From contig JBFWVD010000026.1 in the NCBI GenBank assembly GCA_050246915.1, forward strand, positions 1 to 64,000: 64,000 nucleotides of DNA, written 5' to 3'. Below the pieces are notes generated by a model. It ran no database searches, was not told where the DNA came from, and worked only from the letters and a program-made list of their open reading frames with translations. The translations under genes and the position numbers were made by a program. Origin of the DNA: JBFWVD01 sp050246915. Its GTDB lineage: Bacteria > Actinomycetota > Acidimicrobiia > Acidimicrobiales > Ilumatobacteraceae. Numbering within the stretch: position 1 is the stretch's first letter; each line of letters opens with the position of its first letter. Below are positions 56,842 to 64,000 of the stretch, piece after piece.

Positions 56842-58488
56842 ATGACCCGCTCCGTCCGCCTCCGACCATGGCAGAAGTCAGCTCTCGAAAAGCTCCTGGC
56901 CAGTGAGCACAGCGATTTCCTGGCTGTGGCCACGCCGGGAGCCGGAAAGACCACGTTCGCCTTGACCGCAGCGCGCCACGAGTTGGCAGCTCGCCCCACC
57001 CGTCTCGTCGTCGTGGCGCCCACCGCGCACCTCAAACATCAGTGGTCCCAGGCCGCCGATCGCTTCGGCCTCCACCTCGACCCCGAATGGTCACCTACCA
57101 ACGGGCGGTTGGCGCCCGACATGCACGGCGTGGTGACGTCGTACCAACAGGTCGCATCGGCTGCACCCGCGCTGGCCCGTCTCTCGGACAATGCGATGGT
57201 CATCTTGGACGAGATCCATCACGCCGGTGACGATCGTGCGTGGGGTGAGGGTGTGCGCATCGCGTTCGCCGGGTCGGCCCGGCGTCTGTCGTTGTCGGGG
57301 ACGCCGTTCCGGAGCGACACGCGGGCCATCCCCTTCGTCCGCTATGTCGGTGACGACGCGGTGCCCGACTTCGAGTACGGCTACGGCGACGCACTGCGCG
57401 ATCGGGGCGTGGTGCGTGCCGTGTACTTCCCGAGGGTCGACGGCCAGATGGAGTGGTCGGCTCCCGATGGTTCCATCTACTCGGCCACCTTTGCCGATGC
57501 ACTCGATGTGCAGCGGGCCAATCAGCGTCTGCGCACGGCGTTGTCGCTCGACGGTGAATGGCTGCCGGCGGTGTTGGCCGCCGCTCATCGACGGCTCGGC
57601 GAGGTACGGGCCCATCAGAGCGATGCCGGCGGTCTCGTCATCGCCCTCGATCAAGACCATGCCCGAGCCATCGCGCGTCTGTTGCGTGATCGGCTCGGCG
57701 CGCATGCCACCGTCGTGACGTCCGATGATCCGAGCGCGTCGGAGCGCATCTCCTCGTTCGCCAACGGCACCAGTCCGTGGCTCGTGGCGGTGCGCATGGT
57801 GAGCGAGGGCGTCGACATCCCGCGGCTACGCGTCGGTGTGTACGCCACGACGACCACGACGGAGCTGTTCTTCCGTCAGGCCGTCGGCCGGCTGGTGCGT
57901 TGGCAGCGCGGCAAGGGTCGCCAGGACGCGCATCTGTTCATCCCCGACGATTCGCGATTACGGGCGCATGCGTTCCAGATCGCCGACGCTCGCCGCCACA
58001 GCCTCCGCAAGGTCAGCGATGACAAAGCCAGCGACCATGAGGCGATCGACGAGGAGATGGCGGCATCGGAGCTGGACGAGCTCAAGGATCCCGAGCAGAT
58101 GTCACTGTTCGCGGTGCTGTCGGCCGTGGCCATCGGGAGTCCCGGTGACGAGGTGGTGAAGCCGTGGGAGACCGAGGTGGAGCTGGCCGATCCTGACGAC
58201 GACGAGGGCATGGTGCTCGATCTTCCTCCGGCTCCCATCCTCGGTCGCCCGACATGGGCGCTCGTTGGCGACAACGTGGCCGGCAAGACGCATGCGCAGG
58301 TGAAGCGAGCGTTGCGTGATGCCAACGCCGATGCGGCGAGAGCGTTGGTGCTCAAGACCGGATGGAACCATCCGCGGGTCAACGGCGAGCTGAACCGACT
58401 GGCCGGCATCGCCGCGGTGAGTGAAGCGACGATCGAGCAGTTGCAGCGCCGGCTCGATCATGCCGATCGTTGGTATCGCAACTCCTGA
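56842..58488 (+). CDS. DEAD/DEAH-box helicase
   Basis: 548 residues. Superfamily 2 motifs in order: RPWQKSALEKLL (Q-like), ATPGAGKTTFAL (Walker A), LDEIHHAGDD (motif II), SLSGTPFRSD (III), the MVSEGVDIPRL and FRQAVGRLVRW motifs of the second domain. Typical of small actinobacterial helicases related to RadD/type III restriction helicases. A C-terminal extension (about 465-548) has a helical hairpin. It lies 97 bases after the LPVTG gene. Role could be DNA repair; not in an obvious defence operon. Confidence 0.9.
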   Translation: MTRSVRLRPWQKSALEKLLASEHSDFLAVATPGAGKTTFALTAARHELAARPTRLVVVAPTAHLKHQWSQAADRFGLHLDPEWSPTNGRLAPDMHGVVTSYQQVASAAPALARLSDNAMVILDEIHHAGDDRAWGEGVRIAFAGSARRLSLSGTPFRSDTRAIPFVRYVGDDAVPDFEYGYGDALRDRGVVRAVYFPRVDGQMEWSAPDGSIYSATFADALDVQRANQRLRTALSLDGEWLPAVLAAAHRRLGEVRAHQSDAGGLVIALDQDHARAIARLLRDRLGAHATVVTSDDPSASERISSFANGTSPWLVAVRMVSEGVDIPRLRVGVYATTTTTELFFRQAVGRLVRWQRGKGRQDAHLFIPDDSRLRAHAFQIADARRHSLRKVSDDKASDHEAIDEEMAASELDELKDPEQMSLFAVLSAVAIGSPGDEVVKPWETEVELADPDDDEGMVLDLPPAPILGRPTWALVGDNVAGKTHAQVKRALRDANADAARALVLKTGWNHPRVNGELNRLAGIAAVSEATIEQLQRRLDHADRWYRNS

Positions 58489-58514
58489 ACGGTGTTGAAC
58501 CCGATTCGGTGTGC

Positions 58515-60464
58515 TCAGTTGGTGGGTGCGATCACCACGCGGTTTCGGCCGCTCTGCTTGGCGTCGTACAGGGCGCGGTCGGCCTGCTGCTTGAGTGTGA
58601 CGGCATCGGGCAGATTGGTGGTGGCAACCCCGACCGAGATCGTGAGGCGCCCGCCCGGTTGGGTGCTGCCGCCGACGAACTCGGTCGTCGCCACGGCCGA
58701 GCACAGTCGCTCGGCGATCTGACGAGCATCGTCGGCGGTCGAGTCGGGGAGCAGCACGCTGAACTCCTCGCCGCCGTAGCGATACACCACGTCGTTGGGC
58801 CGCACGTTCTCGGCCAAAACCTTCGACACTTGGCGGAGCAGTTCGTCTCCCGCCGGGTGTCCGTTGGTGTCGTTGAAGTGTTTGAAGTGATCGATGTCGA
58901 CCATCACGAATGCCACGGGAGTGCTCAGCAGGTTCTGCAGATCGCGATCGAGCCGGCGGCGATTGGCCAAGGTGGTGAGCGCGTCGGTGAAGGTCATCTC
59001 GGTGAGCTGATCGTGACGTGATGCGCCCTCGAGTGCGACGCCGGCGAGGCTTGCCAAGCGGGCCAGGAGATCTTGGTCCTCGGAGTCGAACGGTCGGGAC
59101 TCGTCGCGGATCACGGCCAGCGCGGCGATCACGGTGCCTGCCGAGGCAATGGGAACCGTCAACGTCGCCGCGGTGCGACCGCCGACGAGCGGCTCGGTGC
59201 CCACCGTGCGGGTGGCCTGCGCGGTGTCGATGGTGCGGCTGATTGCGCTGCGGTCGATGGCGCCGGGGTCAACGGCGGCTGTGTCGATCGTGGCGGTGTC
59301 AACTGATGTTGCGGTGTCGTCGGGGGTATCGATCGCCGAGGTGGCGGAGACGACCGGACGTCCGCTGCTGGTCTTGACGAGCACTGCCATCGAGCCATCG
59401 AGGATGGTCCGCGCTTCGTCGCAGATCGCCCGGTCGAGCGCAGCGGGCTCCATCTGTCGCGAGAGTCGTCGTCCTGCGGCGAGCACGTCGTCGAAGCGAC
59501 GGGCGGTGTCGATGCTGTTGGTCGCGGGGGTGGTCCCGGCGGCCGTGCGGCCACGACGGCGCATCATCGCCACGCCGACGCCGATGGCGATGAGCAGTGC
59601 CCCGGCAGCGAGGGCAATGACGGCCACGGAACTGCTCCCCGACGAGTTGCTCGACGTGGTCTTGGATCCGCCACTGAGCGCTGAATCCTGTTGCTCGGCG
59701 CCGGCCGAGGTGTTGTTGCCGGTGCCGTCAATGGTGGTTGCTGTGGGAGTGACGGTGCTCGCCGTCGGAGCACCGGGGACTGGTGTCGATGTTGCCGAGG
59801 CGGTGGCGTTGGCCGGCAAGCCGAATCCGACCCGCGGTGCACCGGTGATGACTCGATCGGTCGAACCGGGGTTGCTGGCGATGCCGGTGTCTGGCGCGGC
59901 TGCGCTCGGGCTGCTCGGTTCGTTGACGCTGGGCGCCGAGGTTGCGGTGGGACCGGACGGCGCGATCGTCGCGCCCGGTGGCGGGGTGCCGACCGTCGTG
60001 GCAGTCGAGCCCGATCCGGTGTTCCCCCAGGAGCGGTCGTCGAGCAGCGTCCACGCCCGGCCGTAGACCATGGCGTCGAGGCTGATGGTGTTGCCGCTGT
60101 CGAGCGCCGCCATGTCCTGAGCGCTGAGCATCGAGAGCGTGTCGACGATCGCCGGCTCGATTGGCGCGGCCAGGTTGATCATGAGGCCGGATCCCTGGAC
60201 GTCCACGTCGCTGAGCCAACTCATGAGCTCGGCACGGTCCATGCCGGCGGCGTAGGACTTCCAATCGTCGTGCACCTGACGTACGACGGGAGGCAGCGCG
60301 TCGCTGAAGGCACCCAGCTCGACGAGGAGCATGATCTCGGCCTGGAACGGGATGAGCGCGTCGCCGGCCGCCTGCTCCGGTGCGCCGGCCACGGCTGGTG
60401 CGGAGGTCAGCGCGACCAGGCCCAGAGTGGTTGCAGCCAGCAAGGAGGCGAATCGTCGGACCAT
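58515..60464 (-). CDS. Membrane diguanylate cyclase with GAF and GGDEF domains
   Basis: 649 residues. Signal peptide (about 1-27), an external domain with a Ser/Thr/Ala/Pro-rich stalk (about 140-280), one transmembrane helix (about 281-301), RRRGR, a GAF-like cytoplasmic domain (about 320-470) and a GGDEF domain with DIDHFKHFNDTNGHPAGDELL and active site YRYGGEEFSVLLP. It makes cyclic di-GMP under control of an external and an internal sensor. No I-site RxxD is obvious. Long stretches of TIDTA repeats occur in the GAF region. Confidence 0.92.
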   Translation of the reverse strand: MVRRFASLLAATTLGLVALTSAPAVAGAPEQAAGDALIPFQAEIMLLVELGAFSDALPPVVRQVHDDWKSYAAGMDRAELMSWLSDVDVQGSGLMINLAAPIEPAIVDTLSMLSAQDMAALDSGNTISLDAMVYGRAWTLLDDRSWGNTGSGSTATTVGTPPPGATIAPSGPTATSAPSVNEPSSPSAAAPDTGIASNPGSTDRVITGAPRVGFGLPANATASATSTPVPGAPTASTVTPTATTIDGTGNNTSAGAEQQDSALSGGSKTTSSNSSGSSSVAVIALAAGALLIAIGVGVAMMRRRGRTAAGTTPATNSIDTARRFDDVLAAGRRLSRQMEPAALDRAICDEARTILDGSMAVLVKTSSGRPVVSATSAIDTPDDTATSVDTATIDTAAVDPGAIDRSAISRTIDTAQATRTVGTEPLVGGRTAATLTVPIASAGTVIAALAVIRDESRPFDSEDQDLLARLASLAGVALEGASRHDQLTEMTFTDALTTLANRRRLDRDLQNLLSTPVAFVMVDIDHFKHFNDTNGHPAGDELLRQVSKVLAENVRPNDVVYRYGGEEFSVLLPDSTADDARQIAERLCSAVATTEFVGGSTQPGGRLTISVGVATTNLPDAVTLKQQADRALYDAKQSGRNRVVIAPTN

Positions 60465-60554
60465 CGGTGCTTCATCGGTCGACGATCGCGGGAAAGTGAG
60501 TGCTCGCCAGCGCCTTCCACGCTCATGTCGGGCGGGGTCGGCGGCTGGCGGGCT

Positions 60555-61397
60555 TCAGCGGTAGACCCGCGAGAACAGGGCCGAGACGGTGGCGATGACC
60601 CGGCTGTTGCGCCCGCCATCGACGATCGTGACGTCCACCCCACACCGTTCCCCCGTCTTCTGGGCGTGGACAACCGCCCGGGCCCGAAACGGTCCGACGT
60701 CCCCGGGCTTGATGAACTGCACGGTCCAGTGGTTCAGCTGGAAGTCGGCCGTGCCCTGTGTGCGCTCGAGAGCGTCCATGGCCGCCGCCTCGGCGAGGAT
60801 GTTGATCGGCCCTTGGTGCAAGGCGCGGTTGGGTGAACCCAGCGCGGGTGTGAGTTCGGCGATGAACACCGATCCGTCGGTGTCGGTGCGTACACCGAAC
60901 ACATCACGAACCGGAGGCAGCACCGCATCGTCGTCGAACTGATGAACCGGATTGTCGATGGGCGTGAACCCGTCGGGCACCACGCCGAGATCGAACCCGC
61001 TACCGGTGGAGATGGCGATGATGCGATCGGGGTCGTCGGCGTCGACCACCTTGGAGCGGCTGAAGCCCATCTGGCGACCGACGGAGATGACTTCGCGCAA
61101 CACCTCGATCTGGCGGACGTCGTAGGCCGGATCGATGACCGAGTAGGTCATGGTGACGGGAGCGACCATGGCCGCGATGTTCTGATAGTCGAGCCACCAC
61201 GCTTCGATGGCCGCGACGCACAGTGGGGCGGCCATGATCCCGCCCGTCGAGTTCCGCATGTCCGAGCGCAACGGCATGAGCTCGCGTTCGACCCCGAGGT
61301 CGATGTTGGCATTGGCCTTCCCGAAGTACCGGTAGGTGAGCAGTGCTCGATAGGACTGCTCGAACTCGCGCATGGCCGCATCGGTGTCGATCGTCAT
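60555..61397 (-). CDS. Double-hotdog thioesterase-like protein (PaaI family)
   Basis: 280 residues with two hotdog domains. First half LRSDMRNSTGGIMAAPLCVAAIE and second half HQGPINILAEAAAMDAL match the acyl-CoA thioesterase/PaaI pattern (short loop with Asn or Asp, Gly, Gly). Likely hydrolyses an acyl-CoA; substrate unknown. Confidence 0.82.
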   Translation of the reverse strand: MTIDTDAAMREFEQSYRALLTYRYFGKANANIDLGVERELMPLRSDMRNSTGGIMAAPLCVAAIEAWWLDYQNIAAMVAPVTMTYSVIDPAYDVRQIEVLREVISVGRQMGFSRSKVVDADDPDRIIAISTGSGFDLGVVPDGFTPIDNPVHQFDDDAVLPPVRDVFGVRTDTDGSVFIAELTPALGSPNRALHQGPINILAEAAAMDALERTQGTADFQLNHWTVQFIKPGDVGPFRARAVVHAQKTGERCGVDVTIVDGGRNSRVIATVSALFSRVYR

Positions 61398-61458
61398 AGA
61401 CCAGCGACGCTAATCGCGCGTCGTCGCCCGTCGATTCCGGCCCGTCAGCCCCGGCTCG

Positions 61459-62082
61459 TCACATCCGGGAACGCAGGGTCGCCAGCCCGTCGCCGGTCAA
61501 GTGATCCAGCGCCGAACGGCGTCCGGCCATGGCGAGCAGGAGCTGTTGTGCCGGCCCCTCGACGCTCGGCCCGGCGCCGGTCGACCAGTTCGTGTCGGTG
61601 GCCTTCAGGGTCAACCCGGCGATGCGCTTCTTGGTGCCGAACACCGGTTGAACACCTTTGAGATGGTCGAGCGCAGCGACGTAGACCTCCATCGGGAGGG
61701 TGAAGGGCTTGCCGGTTGCCTCGGAGATGTCGGCGGCGTGCACCGCGAGTTCATTGAGCACACCGGGGAGCTTGAGGCCCGGCGGCATCGACCGTGAGTT
61801 CGCCGATGAACGCGTCGTGGCGGCGATCTCGGCCGGTGACTTCTCGGCGGCGATCTTCTTCACGAACTTGGCGTTCATCTTGTCGAGGTTGAAGCCGGAC
61901 CCGAAGAACGCGCGGAAGACTTGTCCCTTGCTCATGGTGGGGATCACGAGCATGTGTGCGGCGACGTCCTTCACGCTCCACCCTGCGCACAACGACGGCT
62001 TGGCCCAGTCGTCCGGTGTGAGTGATGCGAGATAGTCGCCGAACGATTCGCGCCCGTCGCTGATCGCTGCCCAGGTGTCCAT
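61459..62082 (-). CDS. DinB/MDMPI-domain mycothiol-type protein
   Basis: 207 residues. AGWSVKDVAAHMLVIP is the conserved helix with His of maleylpyruvate-isomerase/DinB proteins, and the second His is in NELAVHAADI. Such proteins (TIGR03083 group) use mycothiol as cosubstrate in actinobacteria. Divergent from the lipoprotein gene. Confidence 0.88.
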   Translation of the reverse strand: MDTWAAISDGRESFGDYLASLTPDDWAKPSLCAGWSVKDVAAHMLVIPTMSKGQVFRAFFGSGFNLDKMNAKFVKKIAAEKSPAEIAATTRSSANSRSMPPGLKLPGVLNELAVHAADISEATGKPFTLPMEVYVAALDHLKGVQPVFGTKKRIAGLTLKATDTNWSTGAGPSVEGPAQQLLLAMAGRRSALDHLTGDGLATLRSRM

Positions 62083-62232
62083 GGTTGCCCGTCCTGTCGT
62101 CGTGGTTGTCACCCCCGGAGACGAACGTAGCGGCCCGAAAAGGACAGTCCTTTCGGACCGAGACCTTCGCCTCTCGAAGAGGTCCCGTCGCGGGAGGAGA
62201 TTGAACTCGGGCCGATCGTGAAGGAGGCTCAG
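62083..62232. other. Divergent gap with two hairpins
   Basis: 150 bases between the DinB-type gene and the lipoprotein gene. CCGAAAAGGAC-AG-TCCTTTCGG (one bulge) lies at about 62133-62156, and CCTCT-CGA-AGAGG at about 62170-62182. They might be regulatory hairpins in the leader. No promoter can be named. Confidence 0.3.
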
Positions 62233-62958
62233 ATGCGAACACGAATGAGTGCCTTGGCAGTGCTGGCTCTGACGGTGTCGATGGTTGCCTGTGGTGACGG
62301 CGGCGAGACCACCCAGACCACCGCGTCGGCGACAACGACGACGATGGCGACCGCAACGACGGCGACGACAGGAACCACACTGGCTCCCGAACAACTCGAG
62401 GCGATGCTCCTCGCTGCGGCCGATGTCGGTTCGGGTTGGAAGGAGGGGTCGCCCGTCAACGAGATGGACTTCGCCGACTCCATGAAGTTCCCGTGCGCCG
62501 ACATGGGGTTGAACCCGACGATCCTGGCCCGCATCACCCCGACCGTCGGTGTGCAGTTCGAGCCGGTGGACGGCTCCTACAAGCACATGATCGAGATGAT
62601 GGTGAGTGGTGAGCCCACTCGGTTGAACACCGATCTTGGCTTCTACTTCGAGGGCATGCAGGCATGTGCCGCATCGACGGTGACGTCGACCACGACTTCG
62701 GCCGGCGACCAGCTCACGCTGAAGGACTTCGCCTTGCCGGCCATTGGTGATCAACGCATGGCGACCGTCGGCACCGGGCGTGAGTCGGCTGACTCCGACG
62801 CGCTCTGGTGCGTGCGCAGCGCAGTTGTGCGGGTCGGATCGGTTGCGGTGATGGTGGGCGTGACAGAGATCTTGTCCGGCTCGCAGACCACCCCGACGAT
62901 CAGCGACGCCGACTTCGTCAAGCTCGTGACCACCGCAGTGGAGCGTGTGGGTAGCTGA
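62233..62958 (+). CDS. Secreted lipoprotein
   Basis: 241 residues. Signal peptide with lipobox SMVACGD, Thr-rich linker (about 25-50), then a compact beta-rich domain with VRVGSVAVMVGV-type strands, resembling the sensor-domain lipoproteins (PknH-like) of actinobacteria. GGAGG ribosome site before the ATG. Confidence 0.82.
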   Translation: MRTRMSALAVLALTVSMVACGDGGETTQTTASATTTTMATATTATTGTTLAPEQLEAMLLAAADVGSGWKEGSPVNEMDFADSMKFPCADMGLNPTILARITPTVGVQFEPVDGSYKHMIEMMVSGEPTRLNTDLGFYFEGMQACAASTVTSTTTSAGDQLTLKDFALPAIGDQRMATVGTGRESADSDALWCVRSAVVRVGSVAVMVGVTEILSGSQTTPTISDADFVKLVTTAVERVGS

Positions 62959-62965
62959 GGGCGAC

Positions 62966-63184
62966 TCAGTTGATCAGCGACGCAGTCGCAACAGCTACAC
63001 AGATGACGCACGCGACGCAGATCATCGCGGCCAACAGCGCATTCACTCTCAGAGCGTCGAACCGATGCCGGCGGGTCGTCTCCCTGCCATGGCCGGTCAG
63101 CTTCTCGATTCGTCGGATCGACTCGACGATCTCGGCGGCTGCTTCGAGCCGGGACGGCTCCAGGTCTTCGTCATCGGGGGCCAC
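62966..63184 (-). CDS. Small tail-anchored membrane protein
   Basis: 72 residues from a GTG: a charged helical N-terminus (SRLEAAAEIVESIRRIEKLTGHGRETTRR) and one C-terminal transmembrane helix (about 49-70). No family recognised. Convergent with the lipoprotein gene, seven bases apart. Confidence 0.6.
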   Translation of the reverse strand: MAPDDEDLEPSRLEAAAEIVESIRRIEKLTGHGRETTRRHRFDALRVNALLAAMICVACVICVAVATASLIN

Positions 63185-63289
63185 GCCATGAAGGTGTCGA
63201 ACGACGGGCTCGGCCGCAAGGGTGGTTCCACCGATTGCGACGATTCGGCGGCATTGTCGTGACCGACTCAGTTCGTTGCTTCCGGTGTC

Positions 63290-63302
63290 CTACCTTCGGT
63301 AG
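63290..63302. promoter_or_regulatory. Putative mazEF operator
   Basis: Perfect inverted repeat CTACC-TTC-GGTAG nine bases before the antitoxin start. Antitoxin-toxin complexes usually repress their own operon through such a palindrome. Confidence 0.55.
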
Positions 63303-63311
63303 TATCAAAGT

Positions 63312-63530
63312 ATGAAAGTAAGCGTGAGCCTGCCGGACGAGGATGTCGAGTTCCTTGACGCCTACGCACAGAATCAGGGATTCGCGTCCCGGTCCGCCGT
63401 GTTGCACAAGGCTGTCCGGCTACTACGGGCATCTGAGTTGGGGGATGCATACGCGGACGCATGGGCGACATGGGCGGGGTCCGATGACGGCACCGTGTGG
63501 GAGTCAGTCAGCGGCGACGGGCTGGAGTGA
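63312..63530 (+). CDS. Ribbon-helix-helix antitoxin (MazE-like)
   Basis: 72 residues. KVSVSLPDEDVEFLDAYAQN and FASRSAVLHKAVRLL give a ribbon-helix-helix DNA-binding domain; the C-terminal acidic/Trp-rich tail (WATWAGSDDGTVWESV) neutralises MazF in such pairs. Overlaps the toxin start by TGATG. Resembles mycobacterial MazE antitoxins. Confidence 0.9.
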   Translation: MKVSVSLPDEDVEFLDAYAQNQGFASRSAVLHKAVRLLRASELGDAYADAWATWAGSDDGTVWESVSGDGLE

Positions 63531-63877
63531 TGCGCCGTGGCGACATCTGCCTCGTCGATCTTGAACCGGTACGTGGCGCCGAGGCGAACAAGCAACGGCC
63601 AGCGGTGATCGTGAGCAATGACGGGGCGAACAGCACAGCGGAGCGGCTTGGTCGCGGCGTGATCACGGTCGTGCCGGTGACTTCGAACACCGACCGCGTC
63701 TATCCGTTCCAAGTGCTGCTTCCGTCCGGACGGACCGGCCTCACCATCGATTCGAAGGCGCAAGCCGAGCAGATCCGCTCCGTCACCATCGAGCGCATCG
63801 GGGCCCGAGTCGGAACCGTGCCGGTCGATCTGCTTGCGGACCTCGATGAGGCGCTTCGCCTACATCTCGCGCTCTGA
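63530..63877 (+). CDS. MazF-type mRNA interferase toxin
   Basis: 115 residues. MRRGDICLVDLEPVRGAEANKQRPAVIVSND is the PemK/MazF start, and LTIDSKAQAEQIRSVTIERI the conserved strand. It cleaves RNA at specific short sequences and is held by the upstream antitoxin. ATG overlaps the antitoxin stop. Confidence 0.92.
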   Translation: MRRGDICLVDLEPVRGAEANKQRPAVIVSNDGANSTAERLGRGVITVVPVTSNTDRVYPFQVLLPSGRTGLTIDSKAQAEQIRSVTIERIGARVGTVPVDLLADLDEALRLHLAL

Positions 63878-63959
63878 CGTGTCGATCTCACGGCCGCAAC
63901 GCCGAGCGAGTGCGCGGTGTCGCAGCGTCGACGACCCCACCCGTTCGGTGCGGTGACGT

Positions 63960-64000
63960 TCAGTGCAGGAGGGGCGTGAGGTCGAACGCGACGATGCGGT
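63960..64000 (-). CDS. Possible C-terminus of a gene leaving the window
   Basis: The last bases, on the minus strand, read as RIVAFDLTPLLH followed by TGA at 63960-63962. The peptide looks protein-like and the codon use is normal, but only about 12 codons are visible. The rest lies beyond base 64000. Confidence 0.3.
   Translation of the reverse strand, partial: RIVAFDLTPLLH

Larger units (their letters stand above)
1728..59741. repeat. Dispersed interrupted palindrome (G/GT)CAA-N6-TTG(C/AC), 29 sites
   Basis: The span given covers all sites of a scattered motif, not one feature. CAA-N6-TTG with the flanks G or GT before it and C or AC after it occurs at 1728, 2462, 5358, 8891, 10193, 11839, 12799, 17333, 17831, 17941, 20937, 22808, 22931, 25174, 28220, 37159, 37456, 41419, 42720, 43402, 45139, 46921, 47332, 55241, 55563, 59298 and 59727. 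The cores at 7210 and 54517 lack one or both flanks. Seventeen are GTCAA-N6-TTGC or its complement, four are GTCAA-N6-TTGAC and six are GCAA-N6-TTGC. Sites occur in genes of both strands and all frames, and between genes. Role unknown. Confidence 0.75.

Overview
This is a GC-rich chromosomal window, densely coding on both strands. The gene set is that of a high-GC actinobacterium: WhiB, DUF3107, a PdtaS-type histidine kinase, a Rv3679/Rv3680-like ATPase pair, a SCO1664/DUF3090/phosphatase operon, a SufR of the three-cysteine type, an F420-type FrhB-family protein and a mycothiol-type DinB protein. A complete System I cytochrome c maturation operon, unusual for classical actinobacteria, and the overall gene content suggest the class Acidimicrobiia (Ilumatobacter-like). 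This placement is inference from gene content; there is no rRNA here. I saw no tRNA, rRNA, IS element, prophage or CRISPR array.

Layout. 0-2.7 kb: TetR regulator (cut by the window edge), small membrane protein, enoyl-CoA hydratase, sortase. 2.7-10.2 kb: ccmA-B-(25-codon mini-ORF)-C-D-E-F-G-H-I with overlapping start and stop codons. 10.2-14.5 kb: SixA-type phosphatase, molybdopterin oxidoreductase, DUF2510 protein, GluQ-RS, cysteine desulfurase, SufR. 14.6-18.3 kb: Mrp, DUF3107, two ArsA-like ATPases. 18.4-21.1 kb: PdtaS-like kinase and a lipoprotein.

21.2-32.8 kb is the most interesting part. It holds a transmembrane Ser/Thr kinase translationally coupled to an ECF sigma factor, an Hsp70-like ATPase fused to a beta-propeller, a membrane protein with a GrpE-like domain followed by two dynamin-like GTPases, and three orphan proteins: a Tyr/Asp/Ser-rich protein, a Ca-repeat plus C39-peptidase-like protein, and a Cys-containing membrane-anchored protein. 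The three orphans share one 31-nt two-block ECF-type promoter motif at identical spacing, CGGAACTCT and GCATC(GG/AC)TC. I read this as one regulon: the kinase senses outside the cell, activates the sigma factor, and the three promoters fire, alongside a chaperone and membrane-remodelling machine related to iniBAC-type loci.

32.9-45 kb: WhiB, glycerophosphodiesterase, lipid kinase, EtfBA, then a minus-strand run of oxidoreductases, and an odd operon (FGE-like, small FAD protein, GT2, WD40) next to a questin-oxidase-like gene. The WD40 gene carries a single-base frameshift. 45-54.5 kb: the SCO1664/DUF3090/phosphatase operon, a uracil-DNA glycosylase, FrhB-family protein, alcohol dehydrogenase, SDR, SCO6745-like protein, and glnB-amt with a GlnR-like box upstream. 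54.8-64 kb: kynureninase, an LPVTG surface protein (possible sortase substrate), helicase, diguanylate cyclase, thioesterase, DinB protein, lipoprotein and a mazEF module.

Across the whole window an interrupted palindrome, (G or GT)CAA-N6-TTG(C or AC), occurs far more often than base composition predicts: 29 CAA-N6-TTG sites by hand count, 27 of them with the flanks. It lies in genes and between them, and nothing annotated here explains it.
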